A stretch of 64,000 nt of DNA from Cyanidium caldarium (lineage: Eukaryota > Rhodophyta > Bangiophyceae > Cyanidiales > Cyanidiaceae), in contig JANCYW010000006.1 in assembly GCA_026184775.1 (NCBI GenBank), forward strand, positions 248,001-312,000, read 5' to 3'. A program made the translations under genes and the position numbers. The notes beneath the pieces are model-generated. The model made no database searches and was not told the DNA's origin. It saw only the letters and a list, made by a program, of their open reading frames with translations. How positions within the stretch are numbered: position 1 is the stretch's first letter; each line of letters opens with the position of its first letter. Shown piece after piece: positions 42,026 through 51,359 of this stretch.

Positions 42026-45000
42026 TCAGTGTCGTTTGCGTTTGCGTCTGCCTTTTGGTGAGGAATTCGGTGCTTCCGGCAAGGACGCGGAGGTGGTTGT
42101 GGTGGTGGACGGCCACCAAGGAGCTGCACCGGGATGCGCCGCGTACGAATACGGGTGCGCCGCGGGTGGGGAAGCGAACGGCGGCGCCATGGACGTGGGC
42201 GGGTACACGGCCGAACTCGGGGTGGCATACGGCGGTGGCGGATACGATGCACCACCACGGCCATCACCGTATGCTGGGGTATACCCGGGTGGATAGGCCA
42301 GGCTGGTGGCCGTGGCGGCATGGCCATAATAGGCTGCCAGCGACGGGGGCCACCCGACACCATCCCTCGCGGGATAGGCATAGGGGCCGGTCGGTGCCTC
42401 TGCAGATGTGGTTATAGGAACACCACCCGATCCATAAGGCCAGTAGCCGAAGGACGCGTTCGCCGTCGGTGTACCGCTCGACAACGGCACGCTGGGCCAG
42501 GCCACCGCCGTCTTGTCTTCCCGCGCCACATTCATCATTCGTCGTCGTTCTTGGCGCACCTCCGCGGCGGCCTTGCCCAGCGGACCGAATCGCGCCGCCT
42601 TCCACCCGGCCCGACCGGCCAGTACCCCATCCAAATCCGCCACGTGAAGCGCCCGCCGCGGCACGCGCACGCCCGGCAGCAGCCGCGGCACGTGCGCCAG
42701 GTGCTTGGCATTGGTCCAAGCGGCCACCGCCACCACAGGCGCTTCGCCCTGCTGCAGCGATGCCCACCAATCCGCATCGCCGCGCAGACTTTGGTCGGGT
42801 TGCCAGTGCAGTACGCGTCCGAAGAGGCCGCCAGTCGATCGGCCATCGAGCTTGTAACCAGCGGCGGCAGCTCCCTCTCCAGCGCTCGCCTGCTGCAATC
42901 GCCGCAACACTTGTCCCACCGCAGTGTCCGCATGCGCCATCAGCAGCGCCGGCCCAAAGGCGCGCTCCCGACTGGCGCGCGCCAACATCGCCTGCTTGTC
43001 GACATCGTCGCGCACGGCGTGCTCGCCATTGCGCGCTTGATCCAGCGCGGTATGCATGGCGGCGCGCAACCGCCGCTCATCCACAAACGGCAGCAGCGCC
43101 ACGCCCTGCCACGCATGTCGTTTCCCGTTCAAGTCGACCGGGAAATCGGTCGGGTAGTAGTCGATCAGCGGCGAACTCCGGTCCACCATCAAGCGATACA
43201 GCGCCGTCGGCAGACAGCGCGCGCCACTCGCTGCCGGCAACACCGCCATCAGCTGTTCCAGCGGGGTGAAGGGCATACCGCGCTCGAACCGCGCATCCGT
43301 CTGCTGGAACGGGTACCGTGCCAGGTCGCTGGCGAACGGTGCGTAGTGGTACGGGTAGAACCAGGTCCACGACGGACACCCGGCGTAGTAGTACTTGAAA
43401 ACCCACAACAGACCTTCGTAGTAGGCGTGACACAGCCGATCCAGTTCTCGGGAGCGGCCGTCGCTGCCGGTGACCGGTGTCGGCCAGCGCGGAAACTTGG
43501 AGCGGTAGTAGCGCTCCTTCCAACCGGGCACGTGGAAGCGCACCGGGTCGACGCCACCACCGCCACTGCGCCCTTGCGCCTCGGTGTCGATGCGTTGCCG
43601 CAGCCGCTCTCGCAACACCTCCTCGAATCGCTTGCCGTCTGCATCGGTGTAGTGATCCAGGAGTTGTTCGAGCACCTCATCGGATTCATCCGAAGAGGCC
43701 ACTGCGGAGTGCGTGTCGTCGTCGACGGGCGCCGTTTCGTCCGTCGACTCCGGCGTCTCAGTCCGATCGACTGTAGTCTCCGTCGCCGCCACCTCCGAGG
43801 CGGTCGTGGCGGTATCGCCCTTGGCGCCGGCGGCGTCTTCCGGCACGTCGACCACGGAGGTGCCTGCCACCTCCACCGCACGCTCTGGCGCGGTGGCATC
43901 TGTCGCGCCCGCTCGCCCTCGCTTCTGTTTGAGTTGCTCGAGCAGGTGACGGATCTTGTTCTCCTTGACGTGCCGCCGCGACAAGCGCACCATCTCCACA
44001 TTGGGGACGCCGGCTTCCGCCTCGACATCCGTTTTGCGGCGCTTGCTCGGCGCCTCCGCCGCGGCAGGCGCCGGCGCGGCACGTTGAGGCACAACCGCCG
44101 CCACCGCAGCGCCCTTGTCCCTCTGCCCGTTGCGCGCCCGCTCCCGCTGTTCGATGCGAGCGCGCTCCTGAAACACCCGGTCCTCCACTTGGGCCACGTC
44201 CGCCAGCAGCGCACGCACCCGATCGAACAACACGCCGCCCTGACCGTCGGTCAAATACCCCACACGCGGTTGCTGCCGCTTGTACACCTCCATCAGAAAG
44301 TCGACCGCGCCCTCGCGGATATCCAACGACGGCAGATGCGGCAGAAAATCGTTGCCCACGAAAAAGCACAGAAACACGAAATCGTCCACCACGCGCTCCA
44401 AGTCGTACGGCTCGTGGGGCGGTTCAGCGACCTCCTCGGTCAGCGCGCTCCGAAACTCGGCGTCGAGGTATTCTCGCAGGCGATCGGCGTGCAACAGGTC
44501 GTAGGGACGCGGGCGCGGGCGCACCGCACCCTCGCTGGAGGCGTCGGCAACCGCGCTGGCAGTTGCACCGCCATCCGGGCGGTCGGTCTGTGTTTGCCCG
44601 TGCTGCTGCCGCTGCGCCAGCTGCCGCAGGTTGTTCATCGCGGCGTTGGCCGTCTCGCCGAACACCACGCGCTCGCGCAAAACGGTAAAGTGCACCTCGT
44701 GGGTGGCCAGCGCCAGCATAATCAGATCCGCATCCAGCCCGTACAATACGTGGCTGGTGTGCACATCGTAACTAGGCTGGGCGCGCTGCACTCGAATGAA
44801 CTCGGCGATCTTGTGTTCGCCCTCGCCCGGCACGCCGGCGTCGCTGAAGATCACGCTCACCTCGCGCCAACCGGCGCAATGGCGGATGCGCTCGCACACG
44901 TACTGCATCAGCGCCCGCGACAACCGTTCCATGAACGGTGTGCCCGGCGTAATGACGTTGCTATCGAAGCGTTCGGTGTCGGGGCGTTGAGGCGGCACCC

Positions 45001-45463
45001 GCAAGCCCTGTTGTCGCCACAACGCCCGCAGTGCCTCCTCCTCGTCCTCCTTATCGCGCGCCTCTTTGGCGGCCCGAAAACGCCGCGTGCGCTGCTGGTT
45101 GATCTTGGCTCGCGGGGCCACGCCGTCCACCGCCATGTACACCAGCCGCCGCGGTCGCACCAGCGCAAATATGCGGTCGATGTAGCGAAACACCTCGCCG
45201 AACATCTCCGCCTCGGTCTCGGGCGGCGGCCGATCCTCCGGGTGCGCACACGGGTGCACGATCCCGTTCATGTCCAGGTACAGATTGTCATACCGACTGC
45301 CGTCCGGATTGGGCAGTGTCGTGTCCACGTGCAAGTATGCATTGTCCCAGAGGTACTCGGTGGCCGGCGGTTCGCTCCAGTCGGCCGGTTGCTCCTCGGC
45401 CGCCTCCTCCAGTATCTTCGGGTAACGCGCCACAATCCAACGGAAGAACGACGCGACACCCAT
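42026..45463 (-). CDS. XRN2: 5'-3' exoribonuclease, Rat1/XRN2 type
   Basis: A 1145-residue enzyme degrading 5'-monophosphate RNA, used in transcription termination and rRNA processing. The start MGVASFFRWIVARYPKILEE is the invariant XRN N-terminus. The catalytic acidic cluster is carried by DNLYLDMNGIVHPCAHPED, RLVYMAVDGVAPRAKINQQR, IFSDAGVPGEGEHKI and YGLDADLIMLALATHE. FDSNVITPGTPFMERLS is also conserved. CR2 includes FVGNDFLPHLPSLDI and, later, SWTWFYPYHYAPFASDL. The last 110 residues are a Pro/Tyr/Gly/Ala-rich low-complexity tail ending in GRRKRKRH, a likely nuclear signal, which favours Rat1/XRN2 over cytoplasmic XRN1. The ATG at 45463 is certain. Confidence 0.95.
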   Translation of the reverse strand: MGVASFFRWIVARYPKILEEAAEEQPADWSEPPATEYLWDNAYLHVDTTLPNPDGSRYDNLYLDMNGIVHPCAHPEDRPPPETEAEMFGEVFRYIDRIFALVRPRRLVYMAVDGVAPRAKINQQRTRRFRAAKEARDKEDEEEALRALWRQQGLRVPPQRPDTERFDSNVITPGTPFMERLSRALMQYVCERIRHCAGWREVSVIFSDAGVPGEGEHKIAEFIRVQRAQPSYDVHTSHVLYGLDADLIMLALATHEVHFTVLRERVVFGETANAAMNNLRQLAQRQQHGQTQTDRPDGGATASAVADASSEGAVRPRPRPYDLLHADRLREYLDAEFRSALTEEVAEPPHEPYDLERVVDDFVFLCFFVGNDFLPHLPSLDIREGAVDFLMEVYKRQQPRVGYLTDGQGGVLFDRVRALLADVAQVEDRVFQERARIEQRERARNGQRDKGAAVAAVVPQRAAPAPAAAEAPSKRRKTDVEAEAGVPNVEMVRLSRRHVKENKIRHLLEQLKQKRGRAGATDATAPERAVEVAGTSVVDVPEDAAGAKGDTATTASEVAATETTVDRTETPESTDETAPVDDDTHSAVASSDESDEVLEQLLDHYTDADGKRFEEVLRERLRQRIDTEAQGRSGGGGVDPVRFHVPGWKERYYRSKFPRWPTPVTGSDGRSRELDRLCHAYYEGLLWVFKYYYAGCPSWTWFYPYHYAPFASDLARYPFQQTDARFERGMPFTPLEQLMAVLPAASGARCLPTALYRLMVDRSSPLIDYYPTDFPVDLNGKRHAWQGVALLPFVDERRLRAAMHTALDQARNGEHAVRDDVDKQAMLARASRERAFGPALLMAHADTAVGQVLRRLQQASAGEGAAAAGYKLDGRSTGGLFGRVLHWQPDQSLRGDADWWASLQQGEAPVVAVAAWTNAKHLAHVPRLLPGVRVPRRALHVADLDGVLAGRAGWKAARFGPLGKAAAEVRQERRRMMNVAREDKTAVAWPSVPLSSGTPTANASFGYWPYGSGGVPITTSAEAPTGPYAYPARDGVGWPPSLAAYYGHAATATSLAYPPGYTPAYGDGRGGASYPPPPYATPSSAVYPPTSMAPPFASPPAAHPYSYAAHPGAAPWWPSTTTTTSASLPEAPNSSPKGRRKRKRH

Positions 45464-45755
45464 GAGAATAAGGTGGAGGAAAGGGGGCAGGGGCCAGAAT
45501 GGGTGACCGTCCCCGACGTGATGCAGCGTTTCGCGGGTGACAGCGGGATACCGCTTGGTGTACCGAACAGAGCGGACGCCCGACCGTCGTCTCCGACGTC
45601 CGCTCCCCCTAAGGGATTCACTGCGCGCGTCCCTTGTCGGATTCCCTTGCGCGCACGCGTCCACACGCGTCTGCAACGGCAAATCTCATCTCGCTGCCCC
45701 GATTTACCTTATTGATCTGCGTGCGTGCGCGCGCTCCCACGCGTCGGTTGGTCGC
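45464..45755. promoter_or_regulatory. Divergent region, XRN2 / BBD nuclease
   Basis: 292 bp between divergent starts; the exact right border depends on which BBD ATG is used (45756 or 45894). No element was recognised. Confidence 0.3.
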
Positions 45756-47306
45756 ATGCAGCGCGCACGCTCAGTCGGGTGCTGCGTGTCAAGTCGGGGG
45801 CAGCAGCCGCAGCAGCCGCTCGTAAGAAACACAGACGGTGTCTGGCGACGGGCTCCACCTCGGTGGATCAGGACGGCGCTGCTGGAGAGAATTATGTTCG
45901 TGCACGTGGGCGCGTTGACGGCAAGCCGGGTTGCGGCGGGCGGTGCGGTCGGCGTTGACAGCGGTGCGCTGGTTGGCGGGAACGGGTGCGCGAGGGTGCT
46001 GCCGACAACGCGGCTGGGATGTGGTGGTATGGCGCGTCAGGCGTTCTGGACGGGTGCGCGGGTGCTGGGGAGGCACCGGGGCAGTTGCTGGCGTTTTTCG
46101 GACACGTGGGCAAGTGGTTCGACGCGGGCGGTGAGGGAGGCGGTGGTGCGGCACTCGCATTCACCTGCTCGTTGGCGCATGGCGCGCGGGGCGGAGGAGT
46201 CGCCCAACTTCGACGACCCCGAGTGGATACCGGAGCGGGACGAGTCGTACTTGGAGGTGCGTGTGGTGTCGGTGACGCCGTCGGAGAGCGGGCAGGTGGT
46301 ACTGTTGCAGCCGTATTTGGAGCCGTCGCGGCTGCTGCCGGTGCTGGTGGGTGCGCCCGAGGCGCAGTCCATTCTGAACGCCATGCAGCAGTCCACGGTG
46401 GTGCGCCCGGGCACGCACGATTTGATACGCATGTGTGTTGAGGCGTGCAAGGCGCGCGTCAGCCGAGTGGCCATCACACATCTGATGGACAAGACGTTCT
46501 ACGGGCGCGTGTGGATGGTGCGAGGCGGCGCGCACGAGGTGAGCGTGGACAGTCGCCCGTCGGACGCCATCGCCGTAGCGCTGCGCTTTCGCGCGCCGGT
46601 GTGGATGAATCGTCACCTGTTGGACACCGCCGGCATCTCGTTGGAGATGCTATCGCACTCGCCGTCGAACCAGGCGATGGCGTTTGGCATGCCCGGCGGC
46701 GGTCTGGCGGTGATGTTCGGTTTGAGCAGCGGCAGCAGTAGCAGCGGGTCGTCTTCTGAACGCGACCCGGGGCTGGATTTGGATTTGAAACAGCCGCCGA
46801 TGTCGGAGATGTCTTCGGCCACCATCGCGGCCATGTACCGCCGCAAGAACCCCTACAAACCGGACATCGTACTGCGGTTGGAACGGCAGATGCAGGAGAG
46901 TATCGCGCGCGAGGACTACAAGGAGGCGGCGCGTCTGCGCGACGAGATTCGCAAACTGTACCCACTGGATCATCTGCGAACCGCCATGAAGCGCGCCGTG
47001 GCCGCGGAGAATTACGAAGAGGCAGCGCGTATTCGCGACGAGATCGTGGCGTGGAAGATAGCCCACGATCCGGACATGCGTCCCAACACCAAGCGGCGCA
47101 CGGAGGGCGTGGAGGACGAGCCGCCGAAAGATATCTCGGCGGATACCACCGAGAGCCGCGGCGAGGGCGGCGAGAAGGAGAGGGGTGCGGGCGGTGCCAG
47201 CTCCACCGGTGGTAATGCTGGTAACGGCGGTTCGGCGACTGCCGAAGGCACCGATGTGGCCAAAGACACCGACGATCCGGACTGTCCGGGCAACCCGAGC
47301 GCGTGA
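45756..47306 (+). CDS. BBD: Bifunctional nuclease domain protein with two UVR motifs, BBD-like, probably plastid
   Basis: About 516 residues. A basic, Arg/Ser-rich leader of roughly 145 residues precedes a DUF151/BFN domain (LPVLVGAPEAQSILNAMQQS, TFYGRVWMVRGGAHEVSVDS, RPSDAIAVALRFRAPVWMN). Two UVR motifs follow, EDYKEAARLRDEI and ENYEEAARIRDEI, and then an acidic Gly/Ser-rich tail. The combination BFN plus UVR is that of plant BBD1/BBD2, proteins with RNase and DNase activity linked to defence and ABA signalling. ATGs at 45756 and 45894 both leave a transit-like leader; 45756 is shown. Confidence 0.88.
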   Translation: MQRARSVGCCVSSRGQQPQQPLVRNTDGVWRRAPPRWIRTALLERIMFVHVGALTASRVAAGGAVGVDSGALVGGNGCARVLPTTRLGCGGMARQAFWTGARVLGRHRGSCWRFSDTWASGSTRAVREAVVRHSHSPARWRMARGAEESPNFDDPEWIPERDESYLEVRVVSVTPSESGQVVLLQPYLEPSRLLPVLVGAPEAQSILNAMQQSTVVRPGTHDLIRMCVEACKARVSRVAITHLMDKTFYGRVWMVRGGAHEVSVDSRPSDAIAVALRFRAPVWMNRHLLDTAGISLEMLSHSPSNQAMAFGMPGGGLAVMFGLSSGSSSSGSSSERDPGLDLDLKQPPMSEMSSATIAAMYRRKNPYKPDIVLRLERQMQESIAREDYKEAARLRDEIRKLYPLDHLRTAMKRAVAAENYEEAARIRDEIVAWKIAHDPDMRPNTKRRTEGVEDEPPKDISADTTESRGEGGEKERGAGGASSTGGNAGNGGSATAEGTDVAKDTDDPDCPGNPSA

Positions 47307-47883
47307 TAACCGTGACGATGACCCCTCCACAGCGTGATTGACCTTTTGCGGCGCTTTCGTATTCCATCTGTGGGGGCGGCTGTGCATAAAACGATGGTGT
47401 GAAGTTTACGGACGGTGAGGAGGTGTTTGTGGGGTCTCTGGCACGTTGCACACCGCTCTGGCTCCAGCGTGTCCGTTGGCATTCCCTCTCAAGTCGTTGC
47501 GCTTGGATAAGGGCTGGCCGCTTCAGCGGCTACGCTGCCATTCACCGTTGACGATTCGGATGTCGCGAGGTGCCGTACAGTTGTGCAACCCGACGTCGGC
47601 GTGTTGGATGCGAGCACCTGCATGCGGCCGCGCCCGACCTCGCCGTTTCGCAGCGAACCCGACCTCGCCGGATCGATGCGGCAATCTGGGACGGACAGGG
47701 TTGACGGCGTGGCGGACTCGGACGCCGGAGCGACGGTGGCGAACTGCGATATCCGCCTGTGCAAGTCGATCGACAGAGCCAATCCGAGCGTTGGCAGGAC
47801 ACCCATGAAAGCACGTATGGGCGCGACAATAGCCACGCGACGGACGGCGATGCACTCGACACCCTGACGGATAAGCCTGCGAT
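47307..47883. other. Convergent intergenic region
   Basis: 577 bp between two converging stops, unusually long for this window. A minus-strand frame of about 105 codons starting with ATG at 47806 begins with a mildly hydrophobic stretch (MGVLPTLGLALSIDLHRR), but codon use and ending look random. I see no firm gene. Confidence 0.4.
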
Positions 47884-49560
47884 TTACGACGGGCTCGCCG
47901 CAGACGGCATCGCCCCCGCCGCCTGCTGCTGCCGCTGCAACAGCTCCAACAACTTTTCTTGCTGGATAAAGTCGGTGAATATGCGTTTTCCTTCACGGAA
48001 CGCCGCATTCTCCAGCAGCGCCAGATGAAACGGTATTGTCGTCGGTACCCCCTCCACCCGCAACTCCTGAAGCGCTCTTCGCAACTTGCGAATGACCGCA
48101 TCACGGGTGGGCGCCCAACAGATCAGTTTGCCCAACATCGAGTCGTAAAACGGCGGCACCGAGTAGCCGGGGTACACGCAGCCGTCCCACCGTACGCCGT
48201 TCCCGCCCGGTGCCAAGAAAAACGCGATATCGCCGGGCATCGGCCGGAACGTGCGATACACGTCTTCGCAGTTGATGCGCGCCTCCATGGCCCAGCCGCG
48301 CCACTGCACATCCTCCTGGCGCAGCGGCAGCGGCTCGCCGCGCGCCACCGCCACCTGCAGCGCCACAATATCCAACCCGGTGATCATCTCGGTGATCGGG
48401 TGCTCCACTTGGATGCGGGTGTTCATCTCCATAAAGTAGAACTCGCCGCCAGCCGACATGATGTACTCCACGGTGCCGGCACCTGAATAGCCAATGGCGC
48501 GCGCTGCCTTGCAGGCGGCCTCGCCCATGCGCTCGCGCAGCGTCGCGTCCACCGCGGGCGACGGCGCCTCCTCCAGCAGCTTCTGATTGCGCCGCTGCAC
48601 CGAGCAGTCGCGCTCCCCCAGGTGAATCACGTTGCCGTGCTTGTCGCCGATCACCTGAATCTCCACGTGCCGCGGCGACTCGACGAACTTTTCCATGTAC
48701 AACGCGCCGTTGTTGAACGCCATCAGCGCCTCCTGTTGGCACGCTTCAAACGCCCGCGCCAGCTCGCCCTTGTGGTGTACCACGCGGATGCCGCGTCCGC
48801 CGCCGCCCGCCGTGGCCTTGAGCATCACCGGATAGCCGATCTCGTCCGCGACGCGTTCGGCCGCGGCTTCGTTTTCCAACAGACCGTCCGAACCGGGCAC
48901 CACCGGCACGCCGGCGGCTTTCATGGTCGCCTTGGCGCTGCTCTTGTCGCCCATGACCGAGATGGCGTCCGCGCTCGGGCCGATAAAGGTCATGCCGTGC
49001 TCCTCCACGGTGGCCGCAAACGCGGCATTCTCGCTCAGAAAGCCAAAGCCCGGATATACCGCGTCGATGTTCTTGATGTCGCAGGCGGAGATGAGCGCGG
49101 CCATGTTGAGGTACGAATCGCGGCTCGGCGGCGGCCCGATGCACACGCTCTCATCGGCCAGCCGTACCGCCAACGAGTCCTTGTCGATCGTGGAGTAGGC
49201 CTGCACGGTGGTGTAGCCCAGCTCGCGAAAAGTGCGTATGGCGCGCACGGCGATCTCGCCGCGGTTGGCGATGAGGATTCGGTACGCGGCACCGTCGGGG
49301 GCGCTCGCGTCCGTCACGCCATTCGGCGCGGCATCACCAGCTCCATTCTGGGGATCGCCAGCCAGCACACTCATAGCAATCGGGCGCCGAAGGCGTCGGG
49401 GCAACCCATGCACGGTGCTATGGCTTTGTGGACGTCGCCATAGACGCGAGCCCGACGGGCAAATGGCCCTCCCGGGCCCCCGCAGCAGCGCGTGGCGAGA
49501 CGCTCGAGCCGAATAGGCCGGCGTGCAAAACCCCAGCGCACCTAACATTCCGTGATGCAT
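47884..49560 (-). CDS. accC: Biotin carboxylase subunit of plastid acetyl-CoA carboxylase
   Basis: A 558-residue protein. An N-terminal leader of about 90 residues rich in Arg, Ser and Ala is followed by a full bacterial-type biotin carboxylase, the ATP-dependent step of malonyl-CoA formation. Motifs are RILIANRGEIAVRAIRTFRE, YPGFGFLSENAAFA, the glycine-rich ATP loop MLKATAGGGGRGIR, HLGERDCSVQRRNQKLLEEA and EMNTRIQVEHPITEMITGLD. Red algal plastid genomes keep accA, accB and accD while accC is nuclear, which fits. The ATG at 49560 is the first in frame. It ends about 30 residues beyond the usual C-terminus with a Gln-rich helix. Confidence 0.96.
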   Translation of the reverse strand: MHHGMLGALGFCTPAYSARASRHALLRGPGRAICPSGSRLWRRPQSHSTVHGLPRRLRRPIAMSVLAGDPQNGAGDAAPNGVTDASAPDGAAYRILIANRGEIAVRAIRTFRELGYTTVQAYSTIDKDSLAVRLADESVCIGPPPSRDSYLNMAALISACDIKNIDAVYPGFGFLSENAAFAATVEEHGMTFIGPSADAISVMGDKSSAKATMKAAGVPVVPGSDGLLENEAAAERVADEIGYPVMLKATAGGGGRGIRVVHHKGELARAFEACQQEALMAFNNGALYMEKFVESPRHVEIQVIGDKHGNVIHLGERDCSVQRRNQKLLEEAPSPAVDATLRERMGEAACKAARAIGYSGAGTVEYIMSAGGEFYFMEMNTRIQVEHPITEMITGLDIVALQVAVARGEPLPLRQEDVQWRGWAMEARINCEDVYRTFRPMPGDIAFFLAPGGNGVRWDGCVYPGYSVPPFYDSMLGKLICWAPTRDAVIRKLRRALQELRVEGVPTTIPFHLALLENAAFREGKRIFTDFIQQEKLLELLQRQQQAAGAMPSAASPS

Positions 49561-49834
49561 GATATGGTTCTGTCTGCCTGAGTTCGTCCGCCAGTTGGCG
49601 TCCCTTTCCAACGGGACCGAGGCGTGGTGGCCAGGTGCCCACCGCGGCGCCAGAGCGCAACCGGCACGCGACGTCGGCGCGCTCCGATGCGCCGCCGCCG
49701 TTGTGCGCGATCGCCGCGTGCGCCGTTTCGAACGAGGGAGAACACGCGCAAGACGGAGTGTGCGGGAGGGCAGAGGATGAGAGCGAACCGGGTATGCGGA
49801 GCGCCGCCGTCAGCTCCAACGCCCCGCTCTCACT

Positions 49835-51007
49835 TTATACCTCGTGATTGTCCCAGTATTGGAGGGCGTTGGCGATGGCCTGGTCCATGTTAAAGTACTT
49901 GTAGCTGGCAAGCCGGCCAATAAAGTGCACGTGCTGCTCTCGCTCGGCCAGCTGCTGGTACTTGCGGTACAGATCGCGGTTGCGCTGATTGGGCACCGGG
50001 TAGTACGGATCGCCTTCGTCGCTGCTCACTTCCGACACGATCGTGGTGTAGTCGGAACGCTGTTGCAGAAAGTGCTTGTACTCCACGATGCGGGTGAAGG
50101 GCACTTCGGGGCCGGGGTAGTTGACCACCGAGTTGGGCTGGTAATAGCCGGACAGCCGCAGGTGCTGGGTGGTGAACTGGATGGAGCGGTACTCCAGGCG
50201 TGGGTAGCCGGCCTGGCGAAAGTACCGGTCGATGGGGCCGGTGTACACGACGGCCAGCTGGTGTTGTTGCCATCGCCGGCGCACATTTTGCACCGCCTCG
50301 CTTGGCAGTCCCGGGAAGACGGCTCGGTCGCTGTGCAACAGTTCGAAAAAGTCCACGCCCACGCACACGGCGATCCTCGGATGCGCCAGGATGCGCTGCA
50401 CCATCTGGGTGTAGCCGTGCCGCGGCAGTGCCTGGTAGCGATCCGAAAAGTACCGTGGATCCCAGTTGTCACGCACCGGGATGCGCTCCAACACCGACGC
50501 GTCCAGCTGCTCGGGATGTTTGCCCCATTGCTTCCAGGTGTAGGTGTGGAAGATTTGGTGATACAGCCGCGGCCCGACACGGGCGATGGCCGCCTCGCGC
50601 CCATCCCGCGGCGGCCTGGGAACGAGCCCCTCGTGCTCCCGCTCCAACCACTCGCGCATCTCCGCCTCCGAACGGATATGCTGATTGAATAATCGGTTCA
50701 CCGTGGTGATGTTCACGGGCACCGGCACCAGCTTGCCCTCCACGTAGGCGACGACCTGGTGTTCCCAGCGCTCCCATTCGGCAAACCGGCTCACGTATGC
50801 CCATACGCGCTCGTCGTCGGTGTGGAACAAGTGCGCGCCGTACTTGGACACCCGTATACCGTGCTCGTTCACAAAGTCGTAGCAGTTGCCAGCGATATGG
50901 TCGCGTCGCTCCACCACCAGCACCCGCTTGGCGCGCGTCGCCAACCGTTCGGCCGATACCGCGCCGGACAGCCCCGCGCCCACCACCAACACATCAAACG
51001 AGTCCAT
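49835..51007 (-). CDS. glf: UDP-galactopyranose mutase, bacterial-type
   Basis: A 390-residue flavoenzyme interconverting UDP-galactopyranose and UDP-galactofuranose. The FAD site is VLVVGAGLSGAVSAERLA, followed by GNCYDFVNEHGIRVSKYGAH with the substrate-site His. YTWKQWGKHPEQLDASVLER, VVYTGPIDRYF and FIGRLASYKYFNMDQAIANA are diagnostic. The size and sequence style are those of bacterial Glf (about 370-400 residues), not the fungal/kinetoplastid form (about 480-510). No transit or signal peptide is evident, so cytosolic use for galactofuranose glycans is inferred. The ATG at 51007 is firm. Transfer from bacteria is possible. Confidence 0.95.
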   Translation of the reverse strand: MDSFDVLVVGAGLSGAVSAERLATRAKRVLVVERRDHIAGNCYDFVNEHGIRVSKYGAHLFHTDDERVWAYVSRFAEWERWEHQVVAYVEGKLVPVPVNITTVNRLFNQHIRSEAEMREWLEREHEGLVPRPPRDGREAAIARVGPRLYHQIFHTYTWKQWGKHPEQLDASVLERIPVRDNWDPRYFSDRYQALPRHGYTQMVQRILAHPRIAVCVGVDFFELLHSDRAVFPGLPSEAVQNVRRRWQQHQLAVVYTGPIDRYFRQAGYPRLEYRSIQFTTQHLRLSGYYQPNSVVNYPGPEVPFTRIVEYKHFLQQRSDYTTIVSEVSSDEGDPYYPVPNQRNRDLYRKYQQLAEREQHVHFIGRLASYKYFNMDQAIANALQYWDNHEV

Positions 51008-51359
51008 GGAATCGATTTCGGAGGCGGCCGCCTGTAGGCCCTAGTCGCCTGCTAGGTTGCAGGCAACTGGGGTGTCTCGCACCCCTACGGTGGTCATTCC
51101 GCCCACCGAACCGGAGAACCGGAGAACCGCGGCACCCGATCCGAAACGCACCGAGCAGCGCGCGCGCCGCGACAGAAGCGGGTCGGTGAGCGGCTGGAGG
51201 ATGCGGTGGATGCGGTGGATGCGGCCGCCGACAGCATCACCGTCGACGTGAATAGGTGAATCCAGTTTTAGCAAAGACACGCTCACCCTCAGCCGTGCTG
51301 GCGACCGGCAAACGCGTCGATGCGGTGAGAAACGACATCAGCGCCATCTCCTCTCCATC
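51008..51359. other. Intergenic region with GGATGC-type short repeat
   Basis: 352 bp between two minus-strand genes. It contains a short imperfect run GATGCGGTG repeated about three times near 51197-51225. No gene was seen. Confidence 0.45.

Noticed and set aside
42134-45715. A plus-strand open frame of about 1190 codons antisense to the exonuclease gene
   Set aside because: It is a shadow of the G/C-rich third positions of XRN2; its translation is rich in His, Arg and Leu with no domain, while the minus strand is a clear exonuclease.
47489-47806. Minus-strand frame of about 105 codons with a hydrophobic start
   Set aside because: After the first 20 residues the composition is unstructured Ser/Thr/Ala without conserved pattern; too weak to call a gene.
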